DNA of 64,000 bases, taken from positions 7,690,501 to 7,754,500 of the forward strand of contig NZ_VIGB01000003.1 of assembly GCF_006636205.1 (NCBI RefSeq), in the 5' to 3' direction. The stretch's first letter is position 1; the number at the start of each line of letters is the position of its first letter. The notes below the pieces were generated by a model. That model had not been told where the DNA came from. It saw only the letters and a list, made by a program, of their open reading frames with translations, and did no database searches. Positions 1 to 7,654 of this stretch are shown piece by piece. This stretch comes from Kitasatospora acidiphila (lineage in GTDB: Bacteria; Actinomycetota; Actinomycetes; Streptomycetales; Streptomycetaceae). The position numbers and the translations under genes are program-made.

Positions 1-378
1 GGCATCTTCTTCGGCAACATCGACTACTCGGCCTACCGCACCATCCACTGGCTGGACTTCAGCTACGCGCGCTCCGGCAGCGTCGAACTCCTGCGTGACC
101 ACTGCGTCTTCGCGGGCCTCTCCAGCGGCGCCTCCTACGTGGTGGCGGACTGGCACGCCACCCGCCTCGGCGGCGACGAGCGCCACCCCGTTGTCTTCGT
201 GATCCCGGACACCGGCCACCGCTACGTCCAGGCCGTCTACAACGAATCGCCCGTCGTCACCCGGGACCGGGCGCCGCTGGCGATCGACGGACCCGAAAGC
301 CTCCGACTGCCCTGGTGCCTGACGGACTGGGAACACCACGGCCACCGCTTCTCCCGGCCCGAAGCCGACCCGTCGTGA
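1..378 (+). CDS. PLP-dependent cysteine-synthase-family enzyme, C-terminal part
   Basis: The reading frame is open from base 1, so the N-terminus with the PLP lysine lies outside the window. About 125 residues remain. The GLSSGA segment matches the glycine-rich loop that binds the PLP phosphate in fold-type II beta-replacing enzymes, and VFVIPDTGHRY matches the usual late strand of cysteine synthases (V.PD.G.RY). Such enzymes add a nucleophile to O-acetyl- or O-phosphoserine; relatives make 2,3-diaminopropionate or O-ureidoserine in antibiotic pathways. The stop overlaps the GTG start of the ATP-grasp gene, so the two are translationally coupled. This coupling suggests it supplies a non-protein amino acid to the cluster. 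The exact substrate cannot be read from this fragment. Confidence 0.8.
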   Translation, partial: GIFFGNIDYSAYRTIHWLDFSYARSGSVELLRDHCVFAGLSSGASYVVADWHATRLGGDERHPVVFVIPDTGHRYVQAVYNESPVVTRDRAPLAIDGPESLRLPWCLTDWEHHGHRFSRPEADPS

Positions 379-1610
379 CCAGGGTGGTCATGCTGGAGGC
401 CCTGGCCTTCGGACTCGACCGGATCTCGGCAGCCGGCCGCCGCATGGGCGTCGAACTCTACCTCTTCACCTTCGACCGACCTTACTACCAGCGGCAGTTG
501 GCCTCGGACGACTACATCCGGGTGGTCGATGTCGACACCTTCGACCGCGATGCCGTCCGGGCCGCCCTGGACAAGGCGGGCCCGGTGGCGGGGCTGGTGT
601 CCAACACGGACACCTGGGCCAGGACCGCCGAACTGCTCGCCCAGGAGCGCGGTTTCGCCAACGTCCTGACGGACACCGAGCGGCTGCGCGACAAGAACTG
701 GGTCAGGAACCGGGTGGTGGAGGCGGGCCTGAGCCGTGGCCGGGCCGTTCGGGGGTCCGACTGGGAGCCGGAGCGGCACGGCGAGCAGGCCGACGCGTTC
801 GTGGTCAAGGACGCCGCCGGGACCGGGAGCCGGCACGTCCTGTTCGCGGACACGGCCGCGGCGGTCGGTGCCGCGATCCGGGCCCTGGCCGCGCAGGGAG
901 TCGAGCCGGGGCGGATCACCGTGGAGCCGTACTTCCACGGCCCGCTGTACAGCGCCGAGACCTACACCACGCGGGCCGGAACGGTGCTGTTCGGCGTCAA
1001 CAGCCGTACCGTGTCCGAGCTTCCGCAGTTCCGCGAGCTCGACCTGAGCTACCCGGTCGGACGCGGCAGCGTCTGGGAGCAGTCCGTCCGCCGCTGGGCC
1101 GCCGACGTACTGGCGCGGATCGGCCGCGGCATCGGGCCCTCCCACATCGAATTCGTGGACACCGCGCACGGGTTCGAGCTGGTGGAGGTGAACGCCCGAC
1201 TCGGCGGCGGACGGATCGGCGAGGGGATCCTGCGGGCGACCGGATTCGATCCGTTCCAACTGCTGCTCCACCAAGCGCTGCAGGCCGACCTCGGGGACGG
1301 TGCGCTGCGGGCGGCCCAGGTCGGCGCCACCGCCGGCGGGTTCGCCCAGGTGCTCAAGTACGCCGCGCGGACCGGGCCGTTGGGGAGCATCGACGGCACC
1401 GGGCAGCTAGCGCGGTTCCCCGGCGAGGTGGAGTGGCATCCGGTGAAGGACCCGCAGTCGGTCATCGACGGTGTCGAGGACCAGCGCGGCTGCTACGGCT
1501 TCCTGACGGCCCTCGGACCGTCGCCCGAAGCCGCACTGCAGCGCGCGCACGCCGCCGCCCGGCAGATCCGGGTGGAGCGGCCCGACCGGGACGGCCACCG
1601 ATGCGGCTGA
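375..1610 (+). CDS. ATP-grasp domain ligase
   Basis: A protein of about 411 residues with an ATP-grasp fold. A Lys-rich nucleotide-binding strand (VVKDAAGTGSRHVLF, around residue 145), the glutamate-containing VEPYFHGP strand, and the metal-binding EVNARLGGGRIGEG (around 275) are all visible. ATP-grasp ligases join a carboxylate to an amine through an acyl phosphate, and in such clusters usually form a peptide-like bond or ring. I chose GTG 375, which forms a GTGA overlap with the upstream stop; ATG 390 is the alternative. The 3' end overlaps the MFS start by 10 nt, so all three genes form one operon. Closest functional analogues are amino-acid ligases of antibiotic clusters; substrate unknown. 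Confidence 0.88.
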   Translation: MTRVVMLEALAFGLDRISAAGRRMGVELYLFTFDRPYYQRQLASDDYIRVVDVDTFDRDAVRAALDKAGPVAGLVSNTDTWARTAELLAQERGFANVLTDTERLRDKNWVRNRVVEAGLSRGRAVRGSDWEPERHGEQADAFVVKDAAGTGSRHVLFADTAAAVGAAIRALAAQGVEPGRITVEPYFHGPLYSAETYTTRAGTVLFGVNSRTVSELPQFRELDLSYPVGRGSVWEQSVRRWAADVLARIGRGIGPSHIEFVDTAHGFELVEVNARLGGGRIGEGILRATGFDPFQLLLHQALQADLGDGALRAAQVGATAGGFAQVLKYAARTGPLGSIDGTGQLARFPGEVEWHPVKDPQSVIDGVEDQRGCYGFLTALGPSPEAALQRAHAAARQIRVERPDRDGHRCG

Positions 1611-2950
1611 CCGCGTCGGCCCGGCGGTTCCGGCTGCCCGCCTGGTGCACCAGGCCCGTTCTGGTGCTGCTCCTCGCTTCGTTCATCAGCAGTGTCGGAG
1701 TGCTGCTGTTCGCGCCCTACCTGGCCCTCTACCTGCACCGCGACGAGGGCCTGCCGGCCGGCCTGGCCGGGATCGTCCTCGGGCTGAGCTACTGGAGCAC
1801 GCGGGCCGTCGGCCTGGTCGCCGGCGGCCTGGCCGACCGCTTCGGCCCGGTGCGGGTGATGGTGGCGGGCAACGCCGTGCGAGCGGTCGGGGTGCTGCTG
1901 CTGACCGGCACCAGCCCGCTGCAGATCACGCTGGCGGTGCTGCTCGTCGGCGGGGGAGCCGGGTTGTTCTTCCCGATCTCGAAGGCCTGCCTGCTGCGGC
2001 TGGTCGACTCCGAGTCGCAGCTCAAGGCCCTCGCCGCACGCAATGTCTGCGCCAACGCCGGGGTGGCGATCGGGCCGCTGGCCGGCATGGCGGTCTTCGC
2101 GCACGGGCCGGCGCTGCTGCTGGACGCCGCCGCGGTCGTCTTCGGCGGCCTCACCCTGGTGCTGCTGGTGGTGCCGGAAGGGCCCCGCAGGCCGGCGGGC
2201 GTCTCCTACTGGTCGTCGGTCGCGCGGGTGCTGGCCAGCCGGACGGTGATCGTCGCAGTGCTGGCCACCACCGTCCTCGGGGCGGCCATCGTCCAACTGG
2301 AGAGCGCGTTCCCGCTGCTGGCCGGCCAGGGCGCGCCCGCCACCGTCGGGATCCTCTTCCTGGTGAACGCCGGGATGGTGATCGTCGCGCAGCCCGCGCT
2401 GGTCAAGGCCGTTGCCCGGTTCTCGGCGCGCTCCTCGATGTCGGGCGGGCTGCTCTGCTTCGCCGTCAGCTTCGCCGTGGCGGCCGCCGCGGGCGGCCGG
2501 TGGCTGTGGCTCGCGGCGGCGGTGGTGGTCTTCAGTATCGCCGAGGTCTGGGTCAGCCTCTGGATCGACGACCTGGTCCGCCGGGAGGGCGCCGACAACG
2601 CCGCGACCATCTACGGCATCTCCGGCCTCGGCGATGCCTTCGGCGGCCTCGCCGGCGCCATGGTGGGCGGCGTCCTGGTGGCCGCCGACTCGGGCCTGGT
2701 CCCCGGCGTCCGCAACAGCTACTGGCTGCTCGGGGCCGCCGTGCTGGTGGCCATGGCGATCGGGCAACTGCTGCTGCCCAGGGACCAGTTGAAACATGGC
2801 CGGTCAGCGGAGGGCCGGTCGGCGGAGGACCGGTCGGCGGAGAGCCCTCCCAAGGAGAGCCCTCCCAAGGAGAGCCCTCCCAAGGAAAGCCCGCCCAAGG
2901 AAAGCCCGCCCAAGGAACTCCCGTCCGAACAGAGAGAGGCAAGCCTGTGA
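1601..2950 (+). CDS. MFS transporter with repetitive hydrophilic tail
   Basis: About 449 residues and roughly twelve hydrophobic segments, with the MFS loop 2-3 signature GLADRFGPVRVMVAG near residue 75. It is probably the exporter or self-resistance pump for the product of the surrounding operon. The start ATG 1601 lies inside the ATP-grasp gene, and the stop overlaps the next GTG start (GTGA). The last 50 residues are not membrane-like: three RSAE[GDS] units followed by five PPKE[SL] units, encoded by a 15-bp tandem repeat. The tail is cytoplasmic if the core has the usual even number of helices. Confidence 0.88.
   Translation: MRLTASARRFRLPAWCTRPVLVLLLASFISSVGVLLFAPYLALYLHRDEGLPAGLAGIVLGLSYWSTRAVGLVAGGLADRFGPVRVMVAGNAVRAVGVLLLTGTSPLQITLAVLLVGGGAGLFFPISKACLLRLVDSESQLKALAARNVCANAGVAIGPLAGMAVFAHGPALLLDAAAVVFGGLTLVLLVVPEGPRRPAGVSYWSSVARVLASRTVIVAVLATTVLGAAIVQLESAFPLLAGQGAPATVGILFLVNAGMVIVAQPALVKAVARFSARSSMSGGLLCFAVSFAVAAAAGGRWLWLAAAVVVFSIAEVWVSLWIDDLVRREGADNAATIYGISGLGDAFGGLAGAMVGGVLVAADSGLVPGVRNSYWLLGAAVLVAMAIGQLLLPRDQLKHGRSAEGRSAEDRSAESPPKESPPKESPPKESPPKESPPKELPSEQREASL
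2801..2920 (+). repeat. Eight 15-bp tandem units at 3' end of the MFS gene
   Basis: Three units resembling CGGTCGGCGGAGGAC are followed by five resembling CCTCCCAAGGAGAGC, in frame, giving RSAE(G/D/S) and PPKE(S/L) pentapeptides. The 15-bp period keeps the frame when copies are gained or lost, so tail length is expected to vary between strains. Confidence 0.9.
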
Positions 2951-3744
2951 CGATCACAGTCGTGGGAATCGGCTACGGCTCGGACACCACCGCGGCCGTG
3001 GCCGAGGCGATCGGAGCGGCCGATGTCCTGATCGGACACCCGGTCTTCCTCGCGGCGGTGGACCACCTGGTCCGGCCCGGCGCCGAGTGCTTCGACGTGC
3101 TGGACCAGGCGACGCCACAGGAGGACGTCTTCGCCGTCCGGACCAGGGTCGCGGCCGAGCGGTCGGCGGCGGGGGCACAGGTGGTCATCGTCTCGGGCGG
3201 CGACCCGGGACTGCTCGGCATGGCAGGGCCCGCGCTCTCCAACCTGGAGCGCACCGGGCGGGCCGACGAGATCCGGGCGATGCGGGTGCTGCCCGGGCTG
3301 TCGGCCTGGCAGTACGCGTCCGCCGCGCTGGGCTCGCCGTTCAACTCGGGCCTGGCGGTGCTGTCCCTGTGCCTCTACGGCCACACCGAGGAGAAGATCA
3401 CCCGGCAGATCGCCGGAGTCGCCGCCAGCGGCCTCGGCATCGTCGGCTACATGGTGCGGCACAACGGCGAGGACCACCCCGAGCTGTTCCCCACCGATGA
3501 GCCGCCCGCCGAGATCTCCCGCCGCCGTTTCACGCTGCTGCGCGACGAGTTGCTGAAGTCGCGCGATCCGCAGACCCCCGCCTTCCTGCTCACCGGCCTC
3601 GGCGGGGCCGACGGGCACCAGCTCGCGACCGTCCCGCTGAAGAGCGCGCTGGACCTGTGGGAGCAGGCCGGGCCGGAATCGATCGTCTGCGTCCCGGCCG
3701 AGGAGTACCAGCAGTCGTCCGGCCTCATCTGGGCCACCACCTGA
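2947..3744 (+). CDS. SAM-dependent tetrapyrrole (corrin/porphyrin) methylase-fold protein
   Basis: About 265 residues. The N-terminal VVGIGYGSDTT and the VIVSGGDPGLLGMAGPAL loop match the two SAM-binding glycine loops of the CbiF/CobJ methylase superfamily; VLPGLSAWQYASAALGSPFN matches the conserved region after the second loop. In cobalamin biosynthesis such enzymes C-methylate precorrins, but no other corrin genes are present here. The gene sits inside a biosynthetic operon by GTGA overlap with the exporter gene. Family members have been recruited to other methylations (for example diphthamide and peptide backbone N-methylation), so a non-tetrapyrrole acceptor is likely. That last point is inference. 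Confidence 0.85.
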   Translation: MTITVVGIGYGSDTTAAVAEAIGAADVLIGHPVFLAAVDHLVRPGAECFDVLDQATPQEDVFAVRTRVAAERSAAGAQVVIVSGGDPGLLGMAGPALSNLERTGRADEIRAMRVLPGLSAWQYASAALGSPFNSGLAVLSLCLYGHTEEKITRQIAGVAASGLGIVGYMVRHNGEDHPELFPTDEPPAEISRRRFTLLRDELLKSRDPQTPAFLLTGLGGADGHQLATVPLKSALDLWEQAGPESIVCVPAEEYQQSSGLIWATT

Positions 3745-3842
3745 CCTCCGGACCCGAGCCACCCGCTGACCTCCGGTCCTGAGCCACCACCTGACATCCC
3801 TTCGCACCAAACCCTCACAGCGACAAGGATCCAGGAGCATTC

Positions 3843-4496
3843 ATGAAGACTTCCAGCCTCTGGGGAGCCCCGCCCTCCCGCTACTACAGCCTGCTGCGCA
3901 AGGTGGCGGCAAACGCCGGCGTCGAGCACCCCACCATGGCGGTACTCGGCTGCGCAGACGGCAAGTTCGTGCTGCCGGCCGCCCGGCGCGGCTTCAAGGT
4001 GTGGGCCATCGACATCGACGAGGTCACGCTGTTCGGCGGCGTGAAGAAGGACACGTCCGGCGAGGTGCCGGTTCCCGGACTCGCGAACCGGGTCAAGGCC
4101 GAGGGGTTCGAGGACTCCGTCGAGATCGTGCACGGCGACTTCATGGCGGTGCGCCCCGACCGCACCTTCGACTGCGTCTTCACCAGCGGCGCGCTGCAGT
4201 ACTCCAACAACCTCGACCACACCCTCGCCGAGATGGTCGACGCCGTCGGGGACTGCGTGAAGCCCGGCGGCCTGCTCTACATCGACTACATGCTGCCGTA
4301 CGAGGAGAAGTACCAGGGGCGGCCCACCTGTCCGGAAGCGCCCTGGTGGCAGGAGTACTTCAAGAGCCGGCCCCGGTGGGACGTGAAGTACAACCGCGCG
4401 ATGCCGCCCACCCTGGACAAGGCCCACCTCGACTACCCGGTGGACCACTACCACCAGTGGGGCCACGTCCTGGCCAGGCTCACCCCGGGGTCGTGA
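3843..4496 (+). CDS. Class I SAM-dependent methyltransferase
   Basis: 217 residues. Motif I is slightly altered (AVLGCADGKFVLPAARRG, near residue 35), followed by the acidic AIDIDEV that would bind the SAM ribose, then DCVFTSGALQYSNNLD and the post-motif KPGGLLYIDYML. The 98-nt gap upstream contains two near-identical copies of CTGACCTCCGG..CC.GAGCCACC but no obvious terminator. TGA overlaps the ATG of the next gene by one base. A tailoring methylation of the cluster product is the likeliest role; the acceptor is unknown. Confidence 0.82.
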   Translation: MKTSSLWGAPPSRYYSLLRKVAANAGVEHPTMAVLGCADGKFVLPAARRGFKVWAIDIDEVTLFGGVKKDTSGEVPVPGLANRVKAEGFEDSVEIVHGDFMAVRPDRTFDCVFTSGALQYSNNLDHTLAEMVDAVGDCVKPGGLLYIDYMLPYEEKYQGRPTCPEAPWWQEYFKSRPRWDVKYNRAMPPTLDKAHLDYPVDHYHQWGHVLARLTPGS

Positions 4497-5248
4497 TGGC
4501 CGGCCGGCCGACGACGTCCGGGGCTCGTGCGGTGGCCGCGCTGGCGCCCCTGATCGCCGGCACCCAGTGCCCGTTCGCCGTGCGCGCCCAGCTGCGCGGC
4601 GCACCCGAGTTCAATCCGCGCCTGTCGTTACGCGATAACGTGGAGCAGTCCGTCGCGGAGCTGGTCCGGTTCACCCGGGACGCTGCGACGGAGCTGCTGG
4701 ACGGGTTCGTGTTGGCGTTTCCGGTCCGTTATGTGGGAGCGGATCTGCCCGACCTCGGTCGGCTGACCAGAACGCTGGTGGAGGTTCTGATGGCTCATGA
4801 CCCCGTCCGACCGAGCCGGTTCCACCGTGCGGAGGTCACCGGAGCGCGATGGCGCCTCAACTTCGCCGGCGTCGACTACTTCGCGCCCGTCTTCTCGCCG
4901 GTCTACGGCTCGCGGCACAGCAGGAGCACCCACGGCGTCACCGACACCGTGTTCGTCCTGATGCAGCCGGACAGTTCGTTCCACGCGCGGCTGCATCCCC
5001 GGGGCGACCGCATCAGGGAGAACATCCGCAGCAGGTTCGAGCAGGCAGAATGCGGCTATCCGCTCTACCAGTTGGAGGCGCACAAGTTCGTGCTGCCGCA
5101 CCGCGTCCAGGACGAGCCGCTCCGCTGGTACGACATCGAGATCCATGAAAAGGAACGGAGAACACTGCCCCGTCATGCGCAGGGTACTACTCGCAAGTCA
5201 GAACTCCATCAAGTTCGAAGAAGTCGCGCACATTATTCCTGGTGTTGA
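4496..5248 (+). CDS. YqcI/YcgG-like family protein
   Basis: About 250 residues. The pattern CPFA near the N-terminus, W-x-L-N-F-x-G-V-x-Y-F-x-P-V-F-S-P-x-Y, SRHSRS, FVLMQPDSSFHA and RIRENIRSRFEQ follows the layout of the YqcI/YcgG family. Some members of that family (the guanitoxin enzyme GntA) are heme-dependent N-oxygenases. GTG 4493 or ATG 4496 could be the start. The 3' end runs 74 nt into the HAM1 gene, an unusually long overlap, and the last 20 residues look like shadow coding. One missing base upstream would instead end the protein at TGA 5146-5148, overlapping ATG 5145. Family assignment is by pattern only. Confidence 0.6.
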   Translation: MAGRPTTSGARAVAALAPLIAGTQCPFAVRAQLRGAPEFNPRLSLRDNVEQSVAELVRFTRDAATELLDGFVLAFPVRYVGADLPDLGRLTRTLVEVLMAHDPVRPSRFHRAEVTGARWRLNFAGVDYFAPVFSPVYGSRHSRSTHGVTDTVFVLMQPDSSFHARLHPRGDRIRENIRSRFEQAECGYPLYQLEAHKFVLPHRVQDEPLRWYDIEIHEKERRTLPRHAQGTTRKSELHQVRRSRAHYSWC

Positions 5249-5726
5249 GCGACTGGCCGTCGAGCTGACGGAGGTCCAGGCGACGGACGTCCGGGTCGTC
5301 GTCGAGGACAAACTCGATCAGGTGGCCCGGCTCGGGTTCGAGGAGCCGGTCATCGTCGAGGACACCGGGCTGCACTTGGAGGCCTGGAACGGCCTGCCGG
5401 GCGCGTTGGTGAAGTGGTTCGTCACCGACCTCGGGGTGCCGCGGTTCCAGGAGATCGTCGCCGCCTCGGGGAACGCCCGGGCCCGCGCGACCAGCGCGGT
5501 CGGCGTCATCTGGGGCCGGGAGCGCTGCAGTTGGACCGGTGACCTGGACGGCAGGATCGTCGAAGGCCGCGGTGACCTCGGGGGCTGGACGCCGATGTTC
5601 GAGGTCGCCGACACCGGGCGGACGCTGGCCGAACTGCCGCTGGCCGACCGGCTGCTGTGGACCATGCGCCGCGAGCCGCTGCAGCATGCGCTCAAATGGC
5701 TCGCGGAGCGCGGATACCAGGCCTGA
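5175..5726 (+). CDS. HAM1/RdgB-type nucleoside triphosphate pyrophosphatase
   Basis: About 183 residues. The N-terminal MRRVLLASQNSIKFEEV fits the family phosphate-binding strand ([ST]xNxxKxxE), VIVEDTGLHLEAWNGLPGALVKWF matches the central D-x-G-L...LPG motif, and the GDLDGRIVE hairpin follows. Family members hydrolyse an NTP to NMP and pyrophosphate, usually ITP or XTP. Starting at ATG 5175 matches family N-termini; ATG 5145 would add ten unconserved residues. A strong terminator follows. Its position directly before a LOG-type gene suggests sequential NTP to NMP to free base chemistry in the cluster rather than housekeeping. Confidence 0.85.
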   Translation: MRRVLLASQNSIKFEEVAHIIPGVERLAVELTEVQATDVRVVVEDKLDQVARLGFEEPVIVEDTGLHLEAWNGLPGALVKWFVTDLGVPRFQEIVAASGNARARATSAVGVIWGRERCSWTGDLDGRIVEGRGDLGGWTPMFEVADTGRTLAELPLADRLLWTMRREPLQHALKWLAERGYQA

Positions 5727-5741
5727 GCCGGTTGCCGAAAT

Positions 5742-5768
5742 CCCCCTTCCGGTTTTGCCGGAAGGGGG
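5742..5768 (+). terminator. Rho-independent-type hairpin after the HAM1 gene
   Basis: CCCCCTTCCGG and CCGGAAGGGGG form a perfect 11-bp stem with a TTTTG loop. There is no long T tract, which is common in actinobacteria. It separates the first seven genes from the LOG/GNAT pair. Confidence 0.75.
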
Positions 5769-5850
5769 CCCGGCATGCCGTGTTTTTCACCGGCTGACGA
5801 TTCATCAGAACCAGTTGCACGAAAGGCTGTTACGGACTTCGTAGGCGTGC

Positions 5851-5863
5851 TAGGGTCGCCGCC
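5851..5863 (+). promoter_or_regulatory. Putative leaderless promoter of the LOG-type gene
   Basis: TAGGGT at 5851-5856 is a good actinobacterial -10 hexamer and lies 7 nt before the ATG, so transcription would start at or next to the A of the start codon. No Shine-Dalgarno sequence precedes the ATG. The -35 (TGTTAC near 5828) is weak. Confidence 0.45.
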
Positions 5864-6394
5864 ATGAATATCTGTGTATTTCTCTCGGCGGCAATTCCGG
5901 ATCAGAAATACATCGAGCCCGCGCGGGAGTTCGCGCGGCTTCTCGGGCGGTCCGGCCACACCCTCGTCTGGGGCGGTTCCGACGTCGGACTGATGAAGAT
6001 CGTCGCGGACGAAGTCGAGTCCGCCGGCGGCAAACTGTCGGGGGTGTCCGTCAACTTCCTGGCCCATGTGGTCCGTCCGGGCGTCGACGACATGGTGATC
6101 ACCGAGAACCTCAGCGAGCGCAAGACGCTGCTGCTGGAGAAGGCCGATGCCGTGGTGGTCCTGGTGGGCGGGACGGGCACCCTCGACGAGGCCACCGACC
6201 TGCTCGAACTGCGCAAGCACGAACGGTCCCAGAAGCCGCTGGTCTTCCTGAACACCGACGGTTTCTACGACGGGCTGATCACCCAGTTCCGCCGGATGGA
6301 GGCGGAAGGCTTCCTCCCGCTCCCGCTCGATCGAATCGTCTCCTTCGCCCAGACACCGCAGGAGGCCCTGGACCGCGCGGTGGCGGGCGACTGA
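5864..6394 (+). CDS. LOG/TIGR00730-family nucleotide phosphoribohydrolase
   Basis: 176 residues, Rossmann-like. VWGGSDVGLMKIVADEV matches the first glycine-rich loop (usually YGGG..GLMG.VA), and VVLVGGTGTLDEATDLLELRK is the PGGxGTxxE nucleotide-binding and catalytic motif, here with VGG for PGG. Family enzymes cleave the N-glycosidic bond of a nucleoside 5'-monophosphate to free base and ribose 5-phosphate. It overlaps the GNAT gene by one base (TGATG). With the HAM1 protein it could release a modified base from a nucleotide. The base specificity cannot be deduced. Confidence 0.85.
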   Translation: MNICVFLSAAIPDQKYIEPAREFARLLGRSGHTLVWGGSDVGLMKIVADEVESAGGKLSGVSVNFLAHVVRPGVDDMVITENLSERKTLLLEKADAVVVLVGGTGTLDEATDLLELRKHERSQKPLVFLNTDGFYDGLITQFRRMEAEGFLPLPLDRIVSFAQTPQEALDRAVAGD

Positions 6395-7560
6395 TGGAGA
6401 TCCAGCCGGCGAGCGGGATAGCCGACGTCGAAGCCGACTGGCTGGCGGTCGCGGACAGCCTCTACGCCCTGCCGAACTGGCTGAAGACCGCCGAGACCCG
6501 CGACGGGGGGCGGCGGCTCTATGCGCTCTCCTTTGACGGCGGCAAGGCGACCGGAGCGCTGGCGGCGTACCCCGTGCACGCCGACAGCTGGGTCTTCAAC
6601 AACCCGGTCGCCCTGCTCACCGGGGGCTCGGCCGAGTTCACGGCCTTCCTCGACGCCGGCGAACAGGACGCGCTCCAGCGGGCCCAGGAGCAGCTCGGGG
6701 CCGCGGCCGACGAGCTGTTCCCCACGCTGGCGTCGTTCCTCCCCAGCGGCTACCGCCCCGGCGTCCTCCGCTCGCCCGCCGCGGACGCCAGGACCACCGA
6801 GGCGCTGCTCGACCACCTGGAGGAGACCGCGGCGCGCGACGGGCAGCGCACCGTGGCGGTGATGCACGTCCCCGAGGACGACCAGGAGCTGCGCGGCCGC
6901 CTGCGGGCCCGTGGCTACCTGCCGTTCGTCGCCGTCGGCGACTGCGAACTGGCCACGCCCTGGCGGGACTTCGACGGCTACCTGGCCGCCCTGCCCAGCC
7001 CGCGCCGCAACCGGGTGCGCCGGGAGATCCGCGGCTTCGCGGAGTCGGGCGCGCAACTGCGGGAGGGCTCCATCGAGGCGATGGGGGATCGCCACGCGGA
7101 ACTCCACGCCGGCCATCTGCGCCGCTACGGCCACCGCACCGGCATCGCCGACTCGCTGAACCTGCTCAAGGGCATGCGGGAGAACCCCACCGGCCGGGGG
7201 CGAGTGCTGGAGGCCTGGCGCGCGGGCGAGTTGGTCGGCTTCGTGGTGGCCTATGAGTTCAACGGCCGGCTGCATCCCAAGATGATCGGTGTCGCCGAGG
7301 GCGAACGCGCCGCCTTCGGCTACTTCAACATCACCTACTACGGCCTGATCCGGCTCGCGGTGGCCGAGGGTCTGCGGGCGATCGGCTTCGGCCCGGAGGC
7401 CTACGAGGCGAAGGCGCTGCGCGGCTGCGCCCTCCAGCGGTTGGTGTGCCACCTGCGCGTCCCCCAGAGCCACCGCCAAGTGGCGGCTGTGGCAGCCGAG
7501 ATCATCGATCGTGCCCAGCGTCGCCGACTGGACTCCTTCCAGTGGGCAGCTTCCCGCTGA
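6394..7560 (+). CDS. GNAT/FemAB-like peptidogalycan-type transferase (BioF2-like)
   Basis: 388 residues. The C-terminal half has the fold pattern of BioF2/CelD-like GNAT proteins: FDGYLAALPSPRRNRVRREIRGFAESGAQLR, then HAGHLRRYGHRTG, GELVGFVVAYEFNGRLHPKMIG and FNITYYGLIRLAVAEGLRAIGFG. Relatives transfer acyl or aminoacyl groups, and several act in natural-product pathways with or without aminoacyl-tRNA. It is the last gene of the left-edge cluster, coupled to the LOG gene. A role in acylating or aminoacylating the product amine is inference. Confidence 0.72.
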   Translation: MEIQPASGIADVEADWLAVADSLYALPNWLKTAETRDGGRRLYALSFDGGKATGALAAYPVHADSWVFNNPVALLTGGSAEFTAFLDAGEQDALQRAQEQLGAAADELFPTLASFLPSGYRPGVLRSPAADARTTEALLDHLEETAARDGQRTVAVMHVPEDDQELRGRLRARGYLPFVAVGDCELATPWRDFDGYLAALPSPRRNRVRREIRGFAESGAQLREGSIEAMGDRHAELHAGHLRRYGHRTGIADSLNLLKGMRENPTGRGRVLEAWRAGELVGFVVAYEFNGRLHPKMIGVAEGERAAFGYFNITYYGLIRLAVAEGLRAIGFGPEAYEAKALRGCALQRLVCHLRVPQSHRQVAAVAAEIIDRAQRRRLDSFQWAASR

Positions 7561-7616
7561 CGAGGATCTACCCCTCGGTGTCCTGGAAGCACAGCTGACC
7601 CTCGGTCACCGACGGG

Positions 7617-7638
7617 GCGGGCCTGGGAGCAGGCCCGC
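7617..7638. terminator. Hairpin between convergent genes
   Basis: GCGGGCCTG, loop GGAG, CAGGCCCGC forms a perfect 9-bp stem in the 94-nt gap between the left cluster and the convergent amidohydrolase, so it may serve both strands. Confidence 0.7.
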
Positions 7639-7654
7639 TTCGTCGTGCGAACCG

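Noticed and set aside
237..1274. Long minus-strand open frame opposite the ATP-grasp gene
   Set aside because: Arg/Gly/Pro-rich shadow of GC-rich coding DNA with no recognisable domain; the plus strand has clear ATP-grasp motifs.
1..7560. Assigning the left cluster to D-cycloserine biosynthesis
   Set aside because: No arginase-like, racemase-like or serine acetyltransferase gene is in view, and HAM1, LOG, BioF2-like and two methyltransferase genes do not fit that pathway.
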